Positions 11,035-22,413 of a DNA stretch of 64,000 nt are shown one piece after another. Made by a program: the position numbers and the translations under genes. Source of the stretch: Mycoplasma testudineum (lineage in GTDB: Bacteria; Bacillota_I; Bacilli_A; Mycoplasmatales; Metamycoplasmataceae); assembly GCF_002245785.1 (NCBI RefSeq), contig NZ_NNCE01000004.1, positions 28,926 to 92,925 of the forward strand. The letters run 5' to 3'. The notes under the pieces were generated by a model. It was not told the DNA's origin. It did not search any database and saw only the letters and a list, made by a program, of their open reading frames with translations. The stretch's first letter is position 1, and every line of letters begins with the position of its first letter.

Positions 11035-13257
11035 TTATGTGTTGTCCTTTAGTAGTTCAACGGTTTTCTTAGAAAATGTCTTTATTGAAATTAAATAATA
11101 AATTACTAGTAATAGCAAGCCCAGAATAACCCAGCTTGCAAATAAGTATGTAATTGAAAGTCCTTGATTTATATTTGAAATTGCAAATTCAGGCATAAAA
11201 GCTTGAACTATTAATAGAGAAGGATAATACAAAATTAATGATAAAACAATAGAACCAATTAGAATAAACATAAATGTACTAATGTGATAAAAATAAGTTA
11301 AGTTTTTAGAACTTCCTAAAACTTTTAAAATACCGATTTCTTTTTGTTTGCTTTCTAGTAATATCCTTGAATAAAATATTGTCATCACAATTGAAATAAT
11401 AGAAATTACCAAAATCAATAAAACTAAAACAATGTTAATGATTGAACTAAGAAGGGCAAAATTCTGAAATGTGCCCTGGTTATTTTCTATAAGAGAGAAG
11501 TTATTAGTTCCAGAATAATTTGTGTTTGCAAAATTTCTTGCTCGATCTGCATTTTCAACACTATTGAAATAATATTGGATGTATTCAAGATCAAGAGTTT
11601 TCATTTTTTCGATTGCCGATGATTTAAAGTAAATTTTCCCGGTGCTATTATTATCTAAATCTACAATTTTAAAATCCCATTTTTTTTGAAAAGATGAACC
11701 ATCTGTTTGCCAGTTTGTGTTAATTAAATTTTGTCCATTTGCTAAATCACTAGAAATAATAACGTCAAATTCATTGACTAGAGTAGCTTCCAAATTTGGT
11801 GGAACAATCTCAAACACTGCTTTAATGTCGTATATTTGTTTTGAGTCATCAAGAATAACTCTAGGTTTTTCTCTACTGGCCAAAAGAGTAGGATAATTTT
11901 GCTCGATATTATTTTTCGCCAGCTCATTTAATAATCTACTAGATATAAAATTTTGCTCAATTCCTTGCCAATTAGTAAAACTAGTATAGCCAACTACATT
12001 TAATTGAATGCTTTGAGAAGATCCAAATAAAGAAAGTTGCACGCTATTTCTATTTTCCAAATTCATTGACAAATCTTTAAAAAGCCTTTCTGATATGACT
12101 ATAGAATTGTCGTCAGGATTTGGCCATATACCAACAAATTTCTCGCCAAATTTGTTGGTAAAAAACTGATTGTATTCAATGGGTGTATATGCATTTGCAT
12201 CTATTCTTCTAACTGCACCCAAGGAACTGATACTTAAGTCATTCGGCAATGAATAAAGTTCGATTTTTTCTTCAAGACCAAATTGTGAATAGTTATTGTC
12301 AATGTCATTTTTAATATTATTGTTACTAATTTGTGCGGTAACAACGTCTCTTTGAAAATTAGAAATACTTGAATTGTTTACAAATATGTTTGCATTTAAA
12401 TTAATCGACAAAATTAATGAAAGCGATAACAAACATAATGTAGTAATGATAATTAAAAAAAATGCATGCCATTTTTTTCCAACTAAATCTTTTATAGCAA
12501 GCATTTTGAACTGTCTAAGTTTAGTCATTAAATTTGATTCTAAATTTTTTTTGTTACCTAAAAGCACTTCGCTATTATCTACTGATTCAAATAAATTGTT
12601 TTTGTGTTCTGTTGATATAACAACACCATCTTCAATGTTTATCACACTATCTGCATATTTGATTGCCTGATTATAGTCATGAGAAACTAGAATAACCATT
12701 TTGTCTTTAGATAAATCTTTTAATAGATTATAAATAATTTCACTGTTCTGATTATCTAAATTACCGGTTGGTTCATCTGCTAAAATAATGTCAGGATCTC
12801 TCAACAAAATTCTTAAAATTGCAATTCTTTGTCGTTCACCGCCTGATAAATCTTTCACTTTACTTTTCAATTGATTTTCTGCGATATTTAAAATTTTTGC
12901 TTTTTCCATTATTTGGTCACCGGAAATATTTATCCCTAAAACACCTAATGATAATTTGAGATTGTTTAATGCACTAAGGTTTTCAATAAGGTTGAAATTT
13001 TGAAAAATATAATCCACTTTCACATCGCCAGATTTACCCTTTTTATCAATTGTGAGTTTTTTATTTCCTATGTTAATGAAAATTTCACCGCTGTCTGGAA
13101 ATTCTGTTCCCCCAAGTAAATTAAGAATTGTAGATTTTCCACTACCAGATCTACCACTTATCAAAATTAATCCAGTGTCACTTTTAAACTCAAGATTCAT
13201 ATTATTAAACAACTCGCGATTTTTAAAATTTTTGTTTACATTTTTAATAATAATCAT
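11035..13257 (-). CDS. ABC transporter ATPase-permease fusion, FtsX/MacB-like
   Basis: 740 residues. N-terminal ABC ATPase of the LolD/MacB type: Walker A SGRSGSGKST (about residues 34-43), signature LSGGERQR, Walker B DIILADEPTGNLD and H-loop LVSHD. Then a membrane helix near residues 265-290 (after a cytosolic linker), a large extracytoplasmic domain (about residues 290-590, MacB_PCD-like), and three C-terminal helices of an FtsX domain with the loop KQKEIGILKVLGSS. This is the MacB topology, used for lipoprotein, peptide or toxin export or for mechanotransmission. No periplasmic partner is needed in a wall-less cell. No TGA-Trp is present here, unlike its neighbours. Stand-alone gene; substrate unknown. 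Confidence 0.88.
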   Translation of the reverse strand: MIIIKNVNKNFKNRELFNNMNLEFKSDTGLILISGRSGSGKSTILNLLGGTEFPDSGEIFINIGNKKLTIDKKGKSGDVKVDYIFQNFNLIENLSALNNLKLSLGVLGINISGDQIMEKAKILNIAENQLKSKVKDLSGGERQRIAILRILLRDPDIILADEPTGNLDNQNSEIIYNLLKDLSKDKMVILVSHDYNQAIKYADSVINIEDGVVISTEHKNNLFESVDNSEVLLGNKKNLESNLMTKLRQFKMLAIKDLVGKKWHAFFLIIITTLCLLSLSLILSINLNANIFVNNSSISNFQRDVVTAQISNNNIKNDIDNNYSQFGLEEKIELYSLPNDLSISSLGAVRRIDANAYTPIEYNQFFTNKFGEKFVGIWPNPDDNSIVISERLFKDLSMNLENRNSVQLSLFGSSQSIQLNVVGYTSFTNWQGIEQNFISSRLLNELAKNNIEQNYPTLLASREKPRVILDDSKQIYDIKAVFEIVPPNLEATLVNEFDVIISSDLANGQNLINTNWQTDGSSFQKKWDFKIVDLDNNSTGKIYFKSSAIEKMKTLDLEYIQYYFNSVENADRARNFANTNYSGTNNFSLIENNQGTFQNFALLSSIINIVLVLLILVISIISIVMTIFYSRILLESKQKEIGILKVLGSSKNLTYFYHISTFMFILIGSIVLSLILYYPSLLIVQAFMPEFAISNINQGLSITYLFASWVILGLLLLVIYYLISIKTFSKKTVELLKDNT

Positions 13258-13479
13258 TAAAACCCCTTCATTTTTCTTTGCTTTAACTTCAAAATAGAGA
13301 AATTGTTCGGATATTTGTCTGAACTAATATCCGCAGCATAAAGTAATTTTTCATGTACCTATTTTAATTTTATGATCACATTTTATTATAAATGTAGAGT
13401 GCAAATTAAAATTTTCTCGCGGTTTTATAGTAATAAAAAAACTTCTGTACAAAATTACCAATTAAACAATTTAAATTTA

Positions 13480-15189
13480 TTATCTATTTCCAAATTTTTC
13501 AACAATGACTTTTGCTGCATCTTTTGAAATTACCTTTTCTAATTCTTCAAATGTAGCATTATAAATATTTGCATAATTTCCAAAATGCTTCAGAAGCTTC
13601 TGAGCTCTTTTAGGACCAATTTTGTCTAACTTAAGTAAATCCCCTTCAAGAGAAAATAGTGCTTTTCTTTTCCGATAATGACTTTTTGCAAAGCGATCAA
13701 CTTCTTCTTGCATTTCAGATAAAAAACTTAATAAATTTTTATCTGAAATTTTAATTTGTCTTTCATCTAAATCTATTAAATATTTTGTTTTATGATTTTC
13801 ATCTTTTGATAAAGCAATAATGTCTATATTTAAATTTAATTCTAAAGCAACTTTTTTTACTTCATGCAGTTGAGCATATGAACCATCAACTATGAATAAA
13901 TCTGGAACAATATTATTTTCAATTGCATGTATTAAAAATCTTTTGCTTCCTTCTTTCATGTATTCAACATCTGCTTCTCGCTCAGCATTTTCTGATAAGT
14001 TAAATTTCCGATATTCATTTTTATTTTTAATACCATTTAAATAAGATACTGTTGCTGAAACAGGATTTATATTTGATTCGTGCGAATTATCAATTAAAGC
14101 AATTCTATAAATATCATTTTTGCCTAATATATCCTTTAAGGAAGTTAATCTTTTTTCAATTAATTTACTTTGTGCAAGAATAATTGCACTTCTATTTTTT
14201 ATTAAATCATCTGTGTTTAATTGTGCGTTTGTTAATACAGTTTTATAAATTCCTTTGATTGGAAAAATTAAGTTAGTTGATTCATCAAAGTCAAAATCTA
14301 AATGTTCAAATTTTTTATCCATGACAATATTGTCTTCAATTTTGTGGATGTCATAAAATTGATTCAAATATTCAAGATAAGTATTTTCAACATTAGTTTT
14401 TATAGCTAATATTTCTTCAATTTTATTTATTAATATTCCATAGCGATATAGCAATACTGTCACAAATAAATAGCCGTCATGTTCTTGGGCATTTATTACA
14501 TCTATATTGGCAATTGTTTCTAACTGAACAACTTGCTTTTCTTTTAAATTTTTAAGAAATTTTATTGCCTCTTTTAATTCTTGTGCAATTTCAAAATTTA
14601 ATGCTTCAGCTTGCGCAAACATTTCTTTTTCTAACTTTTTTAGATATGCATTGTCATTGAATTTCAATGTTTTTTTAATTTCATCAAACTTGCTTTTTCA
14701 ATAACTAAAAGGCATATTTTTTACAGGTAAGCCGTTTTCAAAAAAGCTGTCTCTTTGTAAAAGACGCAAAATCATATTAGCACCATAACCAGTAGGGAAA
14801 GGACCATAATAGATTGAATTAGCACCTTTATTTTTTATCAATCTTTGATAACTAATTTCAAGTCCTTTTTCATCTAATGAAATTTTAATATAAGGGTATT
14901 TTTTATCATCTGTTAAAAGTATGTTGTAATACGGTTTGTGTTTTTGTATTAAATTTCTTTCAAGTAATAAAGCTTCCTTATTTGTGGAAACAATAATTGC
15001 ATCAAAATCAAAAACATTACTCATTAATGCATTTGTTTTATACGAATTTATTGCCCCTTTAAAATACTGCAGCATTCTAGTACGTAAATTTTTAGCTTTA
15101 CCGATATATAAAACGTGTCCATGTTTATTCTTTCACAAATAAACACCAGGTTTTGTACTTACCTTTTGGACACGTTCTTGCAGATTCAT
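13480..15189 (-). CDS. uvrC: UvrABC system protein C (excinuclease subunit)
   Basis: 569 residues. Makes both incisions around bulky DNA lesions in nucleotide excision repair with UvrA and UvrB. GIY-YIG nuclease at the N-terminus (GVYLW..., HVLYIGKAKNLRTR, about residues 14-45), UVR domain that binds UvrB (about residues 190-225, QAEALNFEIAQELKEAI), RNase H-like C-terminal nuclease (IALIDNSHESN and FIVDGSYAQ), and a terminal helix-hairpin-helix (LDKIGPKRAQKLLKHFGN). Start ATG at 15189 lies 2 nt beyond the trxA stop; its ribosome site AGGAG is inside trxA. Two TGA codons are Trp. Confidence 0.95.
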
Positions 15190-15191
15190 TT

Positions 15192-15533
15192 TTATTTTTC
15201 TCCTAAAGCATCTGTAATTCACTTTTCAAGATAACTTGAAGGAATATATTCGATTGCTCTATTTAATATCTTTCCATCTTTAATTAACAAATGAGTTGGG
15301 ATTCTTTCAATTTTAAATTTAGAATTTTCATTTTTGTATTGTTGAGCTTCTTCGGCGTTTATTTTAATAAATTCAATTCTATCATCACCAACATATTTAT
15401 CTCTAATTGCAGTTACAATTGGTTTCATAACTCTACAATCACCACATCAGTCAGTGTAGAATTCAACAAACTTTAATCCCTTTTCTAAACTTGCTTCAAC
15501 TTCTTTATATTTTGATGGTTTTCATTCTTGCAT
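15192..15533 (-). CDS. trxA: Thioredoxin
   Basis: 113 residues, thioredoxin fold. Redox site WCGDC (with Trp encoded by TGA) in place of the usual WCGPC, and the cis-proline loop RIPTHLLI. Cytosolic disulfide reductase; the WCGDC variant changes redox potential in other thioredoxins, so a more specialised role is possible. Sits between a membrane protein gene and uvrC in one transcript, with 6 nt and 2 nt gaps. Confidence 0.9.
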
Positions 15534-15539
15534 ATTTTC

Positions 15540-16976
15540 CTAACTAAAAGGATCATCAAACGGAATTGTTTCAGTTTTATCCTTTTTATTTATTTCAGTT
15601 GTAGTTTTAAATAAATCTTTATTTATTGAGCGATCAACTGGTTCAATATTATTGGATTGCTCTTTTTGAATTGTAATACCGTTTTCATTATTTTTGTCAA
15701 AAAAAGCATTATTTTGTGGTTTTTGAATAGTAATATCATTTTTTTTATCAACGACATCATTATCAATTTGATCGTTTATAACACTAGATTTATCAAAATT
15801 TTCACTATTGCCAACGACATCAAATTCGCTTTCTATACTAGATTCAAATTCGCTACCTGTAATTGAATTTTTATTTTCAACATCAAATTCATATGAAATT
15901 GCAACTTCTTTTGTTGCATTATCTGCAATGTCATCTTGTAGATTATTTCCAATTATGTCGAAATCACTAGTCACAAATTTATTTTCATTGTACATTTGTG
16001 ATCCGATTGCTTTATCGCTTGGGAATGTTTCAATTTTCAGTTTTTTATTGGGCTCGTTATTGGGCAGCAAATCAAACGTTGACGTCATTGACTTAATTTT
16101 AGCTGTGTGATTAGAATCGCTAAAAACTAATTGAGTAACGCTCGAAACAGGAAATGATAATTTTTCGTGTGGATTATCATACTTATTATTTAAATCTTCA
16201 ATTGATTCATCTTCTTTGCCAAATTGAAGTTGCTTTAAATCTTTTTTTGATAATTTTTCAAGTCTAGGCACACTTTGCTCAAATTGTTTATTTAGTTTAC
16301 TTGATTTTTTTTCTTGATTTGCCTTTTTAAATTTAGTTATTATGTAACTTCTTGAAAATCAAATTGCTACAGATCCAAGTGCAAGGAAAGCAAATAAATA
16401 AAGCAATAAATGATTATAAATTGCACCAATTGCTGTAACAATTCCCGCACCTAGTAAACCAAAATTATTATAATTAGGTAAAGCTGCCCCAATAGCACTA
16501 GTTTCTTGATTATTCATTCAATTTAAATATTGGTAATTAGTGAATTCATTCATTCATCAATTGAAATAATATGTATTTTCATATTTTGAATTCCCAAATA
16601 ATACGTGCGATTGTATTGCTAAAGTAAATAAAATCACAACAATAGCTACTAAAATATAATTACTTAATTTAGCATAGTTTCAATATTTTCTAAATTTAGA
16701 ACCTTGTTTATAGTATGCACTTTGAATTTGTCGATAAAACAAATTCTTAATACCAATAAATAATCATCAAATGAAAATAATTAATCCAAATTGTCCAAAA
16801 AGAAAACCAAAAGTATAACCATATGCAGTTGAAATTACGACTGCGCTAGGCAAAAAACTAACTATTGCTAAAAACGCGGCAAACAGTAAAACAATTGTGC
16901 CTTTTAGATATGAATCTTGTGCTACGAATTTTATTAATCATTTACCAAAACTGAAAGCGCTTTTTTTTCTTTTCAT
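15540..16976 (-). CDS. Hypothetical membrane protein with long acidic cytosolic tail
   Basis: 478 residues. The first ~220 hold about four hydrophobic helices (for example LKGTIVLLFAAFLAIVSFL and NYILVAIVVILFTLAIQS) with a short basic start MKRKKSAFS; the remaining ~250 are polar, acidic, Asn/Asp/Ser-rich and probably disordered, ending DPFS. This resembles the membrane and linker part of FtsK-like proteins but has no ATPase domain, so I do not call it FtsK. Start at 16976 is 23 nt after the RNase J paralogue; several Trp-TGA codons in the membrane part. Confidence 0.75.
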
Positions 16977-16999
16977 ATTTTAATTATAGTGACTATTTC

Positions 17000-18652
17000 T
17001 TAAATTCTATAAAGCGTAATTACGATAGAAGGTTCTTTTTGTGTTTTCTTAAAAATTCTTTTTCGTATTCTATTTCTAAGAGTTTTTTGAAGATCATTAT
17101 ATTTTTGATCAAGATTATCATAGTATTGTTCAGCAAACGTAGTTTTAATTAACTCATCTAATTCACTACGTTCTTCTTTATCTGCCAAACCAGCATAATC
17201 AACATGAATTTTACCAAGTAGATTTTTTTCTTTATCTACTAAAGCAGCAATTGAAATTACACCATCTCTAGCTAATTTTTCTCTTTCAAAAATTACTTCA
17301 CTCGAAACATCACCTAGACCAAAACCATCTACAATTTGATCACCAATTTCTTTAATCTTTTTATCCCTTGATTTTAATGTTGATTTAATAAATTCAGCTA
17401 TTTTACCGTTTTGTAAAACAATTGAAGTGCTCTCGTTATAACCTAAATCCTTAATAGCGTTTGTAACATTTATCATGTTTCTAAAAAGTCCTTGAACTGG
17501 GATAACATATTTTGGTTTTAAGGCACTTACAACTTCTCTAATATCATTGTAAGCTGGTCTGTGCTGATGTCTTTGGCTTTCAGATACGACAGTTAATTTT
17601 CTGGTGATGTGTGCAACTTTATCTAATAAAGAAGCTGCTTGTGATTCAATTCCATTAATTGGTGGGGCAATAAAAAAGATGTTATCACTACTTTTTAATT
17701 TTAATGTGGTGTCTTGATCATCAACAATTCTAAAGAAGCGTTCATATAAAACTTCAACAGTTGAAGTAACAAAAACAATTGCATTATCAATTTCGTTCAT
17801 CTTTTTATAGTTGACTAAATTTATTTTTCCTAAAAATGGTTGCTTTTTAACAAAGTATTCGTTTTTAAGTAAATTTAATTGTGAAAATAAACTTCTAGAA
17901 TAAACAATTATTGGTCTAGAAGTTTCAGTAGCTATTTCTAATACTTCTAAAAGAGTTGTCATTTCTTCTTCATAAGCAGCAATAACAATTCTTTCATTTG
18001 GATTAACTTTTTTAATTTTTTCTTTTATTTCTGTAGGTAAAAATATTTTATCTATTGCAGAACCTTGATATTTTACATTTCCAGAATCAATTACTAATGC
18101 TAGTAAATTTTTTGAAATTGATTTTTTAATTCAAGCTAAATTTGTTGGACCGAAAATAGGACTTTCAGCAACAACAAAATTGTTCATAAAAATAATTGAA
18201 CCTTGTTTTGTTTCAAAATTAAATCCTAAACTACCAGGTATAGAACCAAATAAATTAAATGGTTTTACAACAGTATCTTTAAATTTAACTTCTTTAGTTA
18301 ATGTTTGAAGCTCAACTTTTGATAAATCTAACTGATATTTACTAATTCTTTCTTGAACAATTGAATAGTTAAAAGGACTAGTAAAAATTTTAATTTCTGG
18401 TATCTGCATTAAAAATCAAGGTAATGCAGAAAACGAATCATTCTTTGTATCTGTAATAAATAAACCAGCAATTTTACTTTTGTTTTTAATTAAATAAGTA
18501 ATATCCGGGGTAATTGTGTCAACCCCATAACTAGTTGAAATTGGTACTTTTGCTCCGATGTTTACAATAAAAATTTGATTATCATTTTCGATAATATAAC
18601 AATTTTTACCATTTTCATCAAGACCTCCAAGGGCGAAGAATTTTACACTCAT
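17000..18652 (-). CDS. RNase J-type protein without the metal site (RNase J2-like)
   Basis: 550 residues with the complete RNase J architecture: metallo-beta-lactamase fold, beta-CASP insertion and C-terminal domain (VDGFGLGDVSSEVIFEREKLARDGV is the conserved motif near residue ~420). The metal-binding HxHxDH motif that should follow strand AGLFITD is replaced by TDTKNDSFSALPW, and the later VSGHG histidine region reads VSESQRHQH. All ligand positions I can place are lost, as in RNase J2, which acts as a partner of J1. The start at 18652 is fixed by AAGGAGAC 6 nt upstream; an ORF start at 18718 lacks this and adds an atypical extension. Confidence 0.85.
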
Positions 18653-18690
18653 GTGTCTCCTTAAATATGTGTGAAATAATAATTTGGTAA

Positions 18691-18729
18691 ATAAAAAATA
18701 TTGCTTTAATGATATCAAAAAGCAATATT
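18691..18729 (-). terminator. Intrinsic terminator between gpsA and the RNase J gene
   Basis: Perfect 11-bp stem AATATTGCTTT / AAAGCAATATT with T-run on the minus strand, 20 nt after the gpsA stop. It separates gpsA from the RNase J operon, perhaps incompletely. Confidence 0.8.
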
Positions 18730-18746
18730 GCTAAGTGGATTTTAAT

Positions 18747-19718
18747 TTATAAAAAATCGAGTAATTTATCTGCTGGTTTGGACATAAAACAAACCTGATA
18801 TAAAGAAAATAAAAGTGGGTATTTATTAATTTCTGAACCAAGCTTTTTAACAATTTTTTCTAATGTATGATAACCTTCGGTAGTTATATTGTTATGTTTT
18901 TTTAATGCTTTTGCTAAACCAATTTTTCCGATTTCGTATCCAAAAGTATAGTTTCTTGATTTAAATGATGTACCAGTTAAAACAAAATCTCCAAATGATG
19001 CAAAATCTACTTCTGCATGTGCTCTAGATTGAGTTTCTAATACATATCTAGTGGTTTCTTTAAATGCTAAAGCAAGTACTGATGTTAAGGTATTATATGA
19101 TTCATAAACTGCATTAACTATACCTGTTGCCAAAGCATAAACATTTTTCATAATTGAATATGTCTGAAGTTCATCCATAGTTGAAGATTTAATAATTTTG
19201 AAATTTTCACTTTGTAAACTTCTTGCAACTTTATTGCTGAATTCATCGTTTTTAGAAGCAATATTTACCATTGTTAAAAAACCATCAAATACTTCTTGGG
19301 CAAAGCTTGGACCAGCTAAAATTGCATAATTAGCAACTGAATCTCTAAAATCTCTTAACAATGTCTTGCTTAATAAATCACCCGTAAATGGGTCGCAACC
19401 TTTTGCTAAATTAACTATATTTACTTTACTATTTCTTTGTACCCCAACAATTTGCTGCAAAACATTATGACAAGCAGCAGCAGGAACTCCTAAAATGATG
19501 TAATCAACACCAGTAATTGCTTCAGCGATTTTATTTGTTACTAAATCTGGTTTACGATGTAATTTAGCACCATCAAAATATTTTGTATTGTATCCGGCTT
19601 TTAAATCACTTATTTCCTTTTGATCAACTCCGTAAAAATGAACTTTATGTCCATTTTTTAATAACACATTACCAATTGCTGTACCAAATGCTCCGGTACC
19701 CACTATTGCTATTTTCAT
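18747..19718 (-). CDS. gpsA: Glycerol-3-phosphate dehydrogenase [NAD(P)+]
   Basis: 323 residues. Interconverts dihydroxyacetone phosphate and sn-glycerol 3-phosphate, the backbone for membrane phospholipids. Rossmann motif GTGAFGTAIG at residues 7-16, catalytic Lys in the MKNVYALATGIV helix, and AGPSFAQEV. I choose the start at 19718 because GGAAGGA sits 6 nt upstream; the in-frame ATG at 19733 would add MEGFR and lacks a site. The gene overlaps the end of the upstream degenerate ABC-like gene by 10 nt. Confidence 0.93.
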   Translation of the reverse strand: MKIAIVGTGAFGTAIGNVLLKNGHKVHFYGVDQKEISDLKAGYNTKYFDGAKLHRKPDLVTNKIAEAITGVDYIILGVPAAACHNVLQQIVGVQRNSKVNIVNLAKGCDPFTGDLLSKTLLRDFRDSVANYAILAGPSFAQEVFDGFLTMVNIASKNDEFSNKVARSLQSENFKIIKSSTMDELQTYSIMKNVYALATGIVNAVYESYNTLTSVLALAFKETTRYVLETQSRAHAEVDFASFGDFVLTGTSFKSRNYTFGYEIGKIGLAKALKKHNNITTEGYHTLEKIVKKLGSEINKYPLLFSLYQVCFMSKPADKLLDFL

Positions 19719-20905
19719 TCTAAATCCTTCCATAAATTTATAGTTTTATTATCAATTGCAACACTATTGCGGGTTGCATCAAACTGTGTTTGTATACCAT
19801 TTTCACTTATATTTATGATACTAAATTGGTCAGCTAAAACATCACTTAAATTTTTGCTTTCAATAAAAATTGTCGAATTATTTGACACTGATTTAAGTAA
19901 ATTTGAAATTGAATTTCTTTCTTCGTCATTTATTAGCTCTTTATTTAAAGTTGGAATAAACAAAATTTGTGAAAAACTAAGAAGTGAAAATGTTAAAAAA
20001 ATCTTTAATTTTTGTGCAAATGTCAAATTTGAAATTTTGGTAGATTCTAAAGATTCCAGTTTATTGATTTTAAAATATTCATTTATTAATGATTCACGAT
20101 ATTCTTTTCAATTAACAATTTTATTTTCTAAAGCAGTTAGCAATTCTATATTGCCTTTATCTTTATTGAAATTGTGTCCATATTTTGAAAATAACACTTT
20201 TTCCATGTCTAAAAGTTCTGCTTCAATCTTTTTATAATTTAGTTTTGCATGATTTATTTGATTGCGCTGTGAAAGTAATAATTCCGATTTAAGCAATGTG
20301 TTTCTATATTTTTTTATCGAAAGCTTTAAAGTATCAAGATTATCAGATTGATACAGTTTGATCCCTTTATTTTGCTTTGCAAATAAATAATATCTACTTG
20401 TGAAATCATAATCATCAAATATGTAATTGTGTCTAGAATAAACTTCTTCAAGATGATGAAATAGAGGATCCATATATTTTGTAAACTTAATACTATAATT
20501 TCTTAGTTCTTCTTCTGATGCACCGTTAGATTTTAAAATCAATTCATTAATTTGAAAATTTATTAATTCTTGAGACTGTAAGAAAACCGATTTAATTTTT
20601 TTATTTTTAAAAATAGATTGAGAAATAAATTGAGTAACATTTTTCAAATCATTGTTATTAAAAAAAGTTTCGAAATCTAACATTCCAAATCTTGAAGGAT
20701 CAAAATCTAAAATAGAAATATTGTTTACTTTTATTAAAGAAGGGTAATTTAAATTGTTTATAAATGCATATTTAAAATTGTTTCTTAAATTTTCAAAATC
20801 AGAAATAATATAGTAAAGTCGATTCGGTTTAATTTCTATGCTATTAACCATCAAATTTGACCCTAAATAGGCCTTAATAATTTCTATTTTTTTTACTAAA
20901 AGCAT
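19709..20905 (-). CDS. Degenerate ABC-type ATPase-like protein
   Basis: 398 residues. The order of segments follows an ABC ATPase, but the motifs are worn: the P-loop position reads LYYIISDFENLRNNFKYAF, the signature and Walker B region reads LTFAQKLKIFLTFSLLSFSQILFIPTLNKEL in place of LSGG...LLLDEP, followed by NNSTIFIESKNLSDVLAD and a SIINISENGI tail that matches the H-loop and switch of ABC proteins. About 200 extra helical residues sit between. The frame is intact over 1.2 kb with Trp-TGA, so it is maintained. Overlaps gpsA by 10 nt. A structural or regulatory role is inferred; what it partners is unknown. Confidence 0.6.
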
Positions 20906-20944
20906 CAGTTCTCCTTTTAATCAAAATAAATAATTTTGCTTTGA

Positions 20945-20950
20945 TATAAT
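20945..20950 (+). promoter_or_regulatory. Extended -10 promoter element for the 21005 gene
   Basis: TGATATAAT, an extended -10 (TGnTATAAT), 55 nt before the start codon. No convincing -35 is visible, as is common in mycoplasmas. Confidence 0.55.
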
Positions 20951-21004
20951 AATGTATATTAATTTAAATTTTAATATTTCTATATACATTTAAAGCGAGG
21001 AATT

Positions 21005-21667
21005 ATGGCTATAAAAACAATTGATAAAAACGGAACAATGGTTGCTATTGGAGATAAAATTGATGTTATAGTTGGAATAAAAAGTGAAGAATCTACAGTT
21101 GATTATGACGTATACGAACAAGAAATTTACGAATTAGAAATCCAAAAACAAAAAAATAAGCAAATGTATTTAGAACTTTTACAAATGGAAGCTCCAAAAC
21201 TAAAAGAAAAAGATTTAGTGACTTCACGAGAAGTGCAATTCTTACAAAATCAAGAACAAAAATATATTGATTTATATACTGATGCTAAAAAATATTCTGC
21301 AAAGAAACTTGTTGAATTTATTGATTTTTATAGAATGAATATAAATGATGTAAAAGCATTTCACTTTGTAATTTCAAACCACCCTGATTTTAATTCATGG
21401 TTTAAATATGTAAGTGAATACACACTATTAAAACGTGCTTCAGAAGTATTTCACATTATGGCAGATAAATTATCTACACAAAGAGGATTTGACATTTTTG
21501 AAAAGTGATTGTTAGATGCATTAAGTGTTTTCAGAAATTTCTTAAGAGAAAATTACATTCAAGATGTTCACGACAATTATCTTGAAGATTGAAAACAAGC
21601 CAAAATTAAATACACTAAATTCTTAGAAGATGGTGGAATTGCTACTTTTAGATTTAAAAGTAAGTAA
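21005..21667 (+). CDS. Conserved-looking hypothetical cytosolic protein
   Basis: 220 residues, no recognised family. Starts with a small beta-rich segment (GTMVAIGDKIDVIVGI), then is almost wholly helical and charged with likely coiled coil (about residues 35-90, YELEIQKQKNKQMYLELLQ) and aromatic-rich ends. No signal peptide or membrane helix. One or more TGA codons are Trp. Ribosome site GAGG lies just before the ATG. Divergent from the gpsA unit and separated from the LanKC-like genes by 200 bp. Confidence 0.75.
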
Positions 21668-21867
21668 AATATTTACGCTATTTGTAGAAGATCAATTCCC
21701 TATTTATGCAATATAATTTCAAAAAATATTTAACAAATAATCAGTCTAAATTTTTAGTTTTGATTATGAAATTAGTGTTAAATATTTTTTTTATTTAACA
21801 AATTATAATTACATCCTAAAAAAATAAAACCGTAAAATTACCTTATAAGAATTTGTATAGAGGTAAT

Positions 21868-22413
21868 ATGTTTATCAGCAAAGAACAAATATTAAATGAG
21901 TACAGTAAAGAAAGTGATTCTACTGAGTTTTACAATTCATATTATTTTGGTAAAAAAATTCCTGAAACTCAGAATCGCTGGATGATTAATATTAGTTCCT
22001 TTCCACAAAATGATTTATTTGTGCTTGAAAAAGTAATTGAATTTTGTTTACAAAACAGAATTTCTTTCCAAATGATTAGAAATAGAAAACAATTTTTAAA
22101 TAGTTTTAAAAAAGATTACAATCCTTGATTTTCAGGAAATTTAATTACTCTTTTTATTGTTGAAAAAAATGAACTTCAAAATATTTTAAAATCACTAAAT
22201 AACATTTTACTGAACGTTAATCACCCTAAGCTGTATATTGGAGAACAATATAATAAATTTTCTCCATTACATTTTGAATATGGTTCACTTCATTTTAGAA
22301 ATGATTTACATACATTTAATAAAGAAGTTGTAGAAAATTATTACAAAAATATTTTTTTAAGCAAAAGGATAAAGACTATTGTTTGGCAGTGGATAACAAA
22401 ATTTATAAATTAG
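21868..22413 (+). CDS. N-terminal domain of a class III lanthipeptide synthetase-like protein (split)
   Basis: 181 residues. The layout matches the N-terminal (lyase-side) domain of LanKC/LanL enzymes: RWMINISSFPQNDLFVLEKV (for the family's W-K-I-H-V-S opening), FCLQNRISFQMIRNRKQFLN (K-V-V-R segment), GNLITLFIVEKNELQNILKSL (for GKFITIYP), and PLHFEYGSLHF (for the L-x-Y-R-Y-G-x-F block). These are family resemblances read by eye. The ATG at 21868 follows AGAGGTAA; a TTG at 21853 is rejected. Near its end the frame runs through T TTT TTA at 22353-22359, where a -1 shift would fuse it to the next gene and give one 651-residue protein. Confidence 0.6.

Noticed and set aside
15540..16976. Calling the membrane protein FtsK
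   Set aside because: Only the membrane and low-complexity parts resemble FtsK; there is no Walker A/B or gamma domain.
21706..21798. 30-codon ORF before the LanKC-like genes, as a possible precursor peptide
   Set aside because: It has no Cys and few Ser/Thr in a hydrophobic chain with no ribosome site; it does not look like a lanthipeptide precursor.
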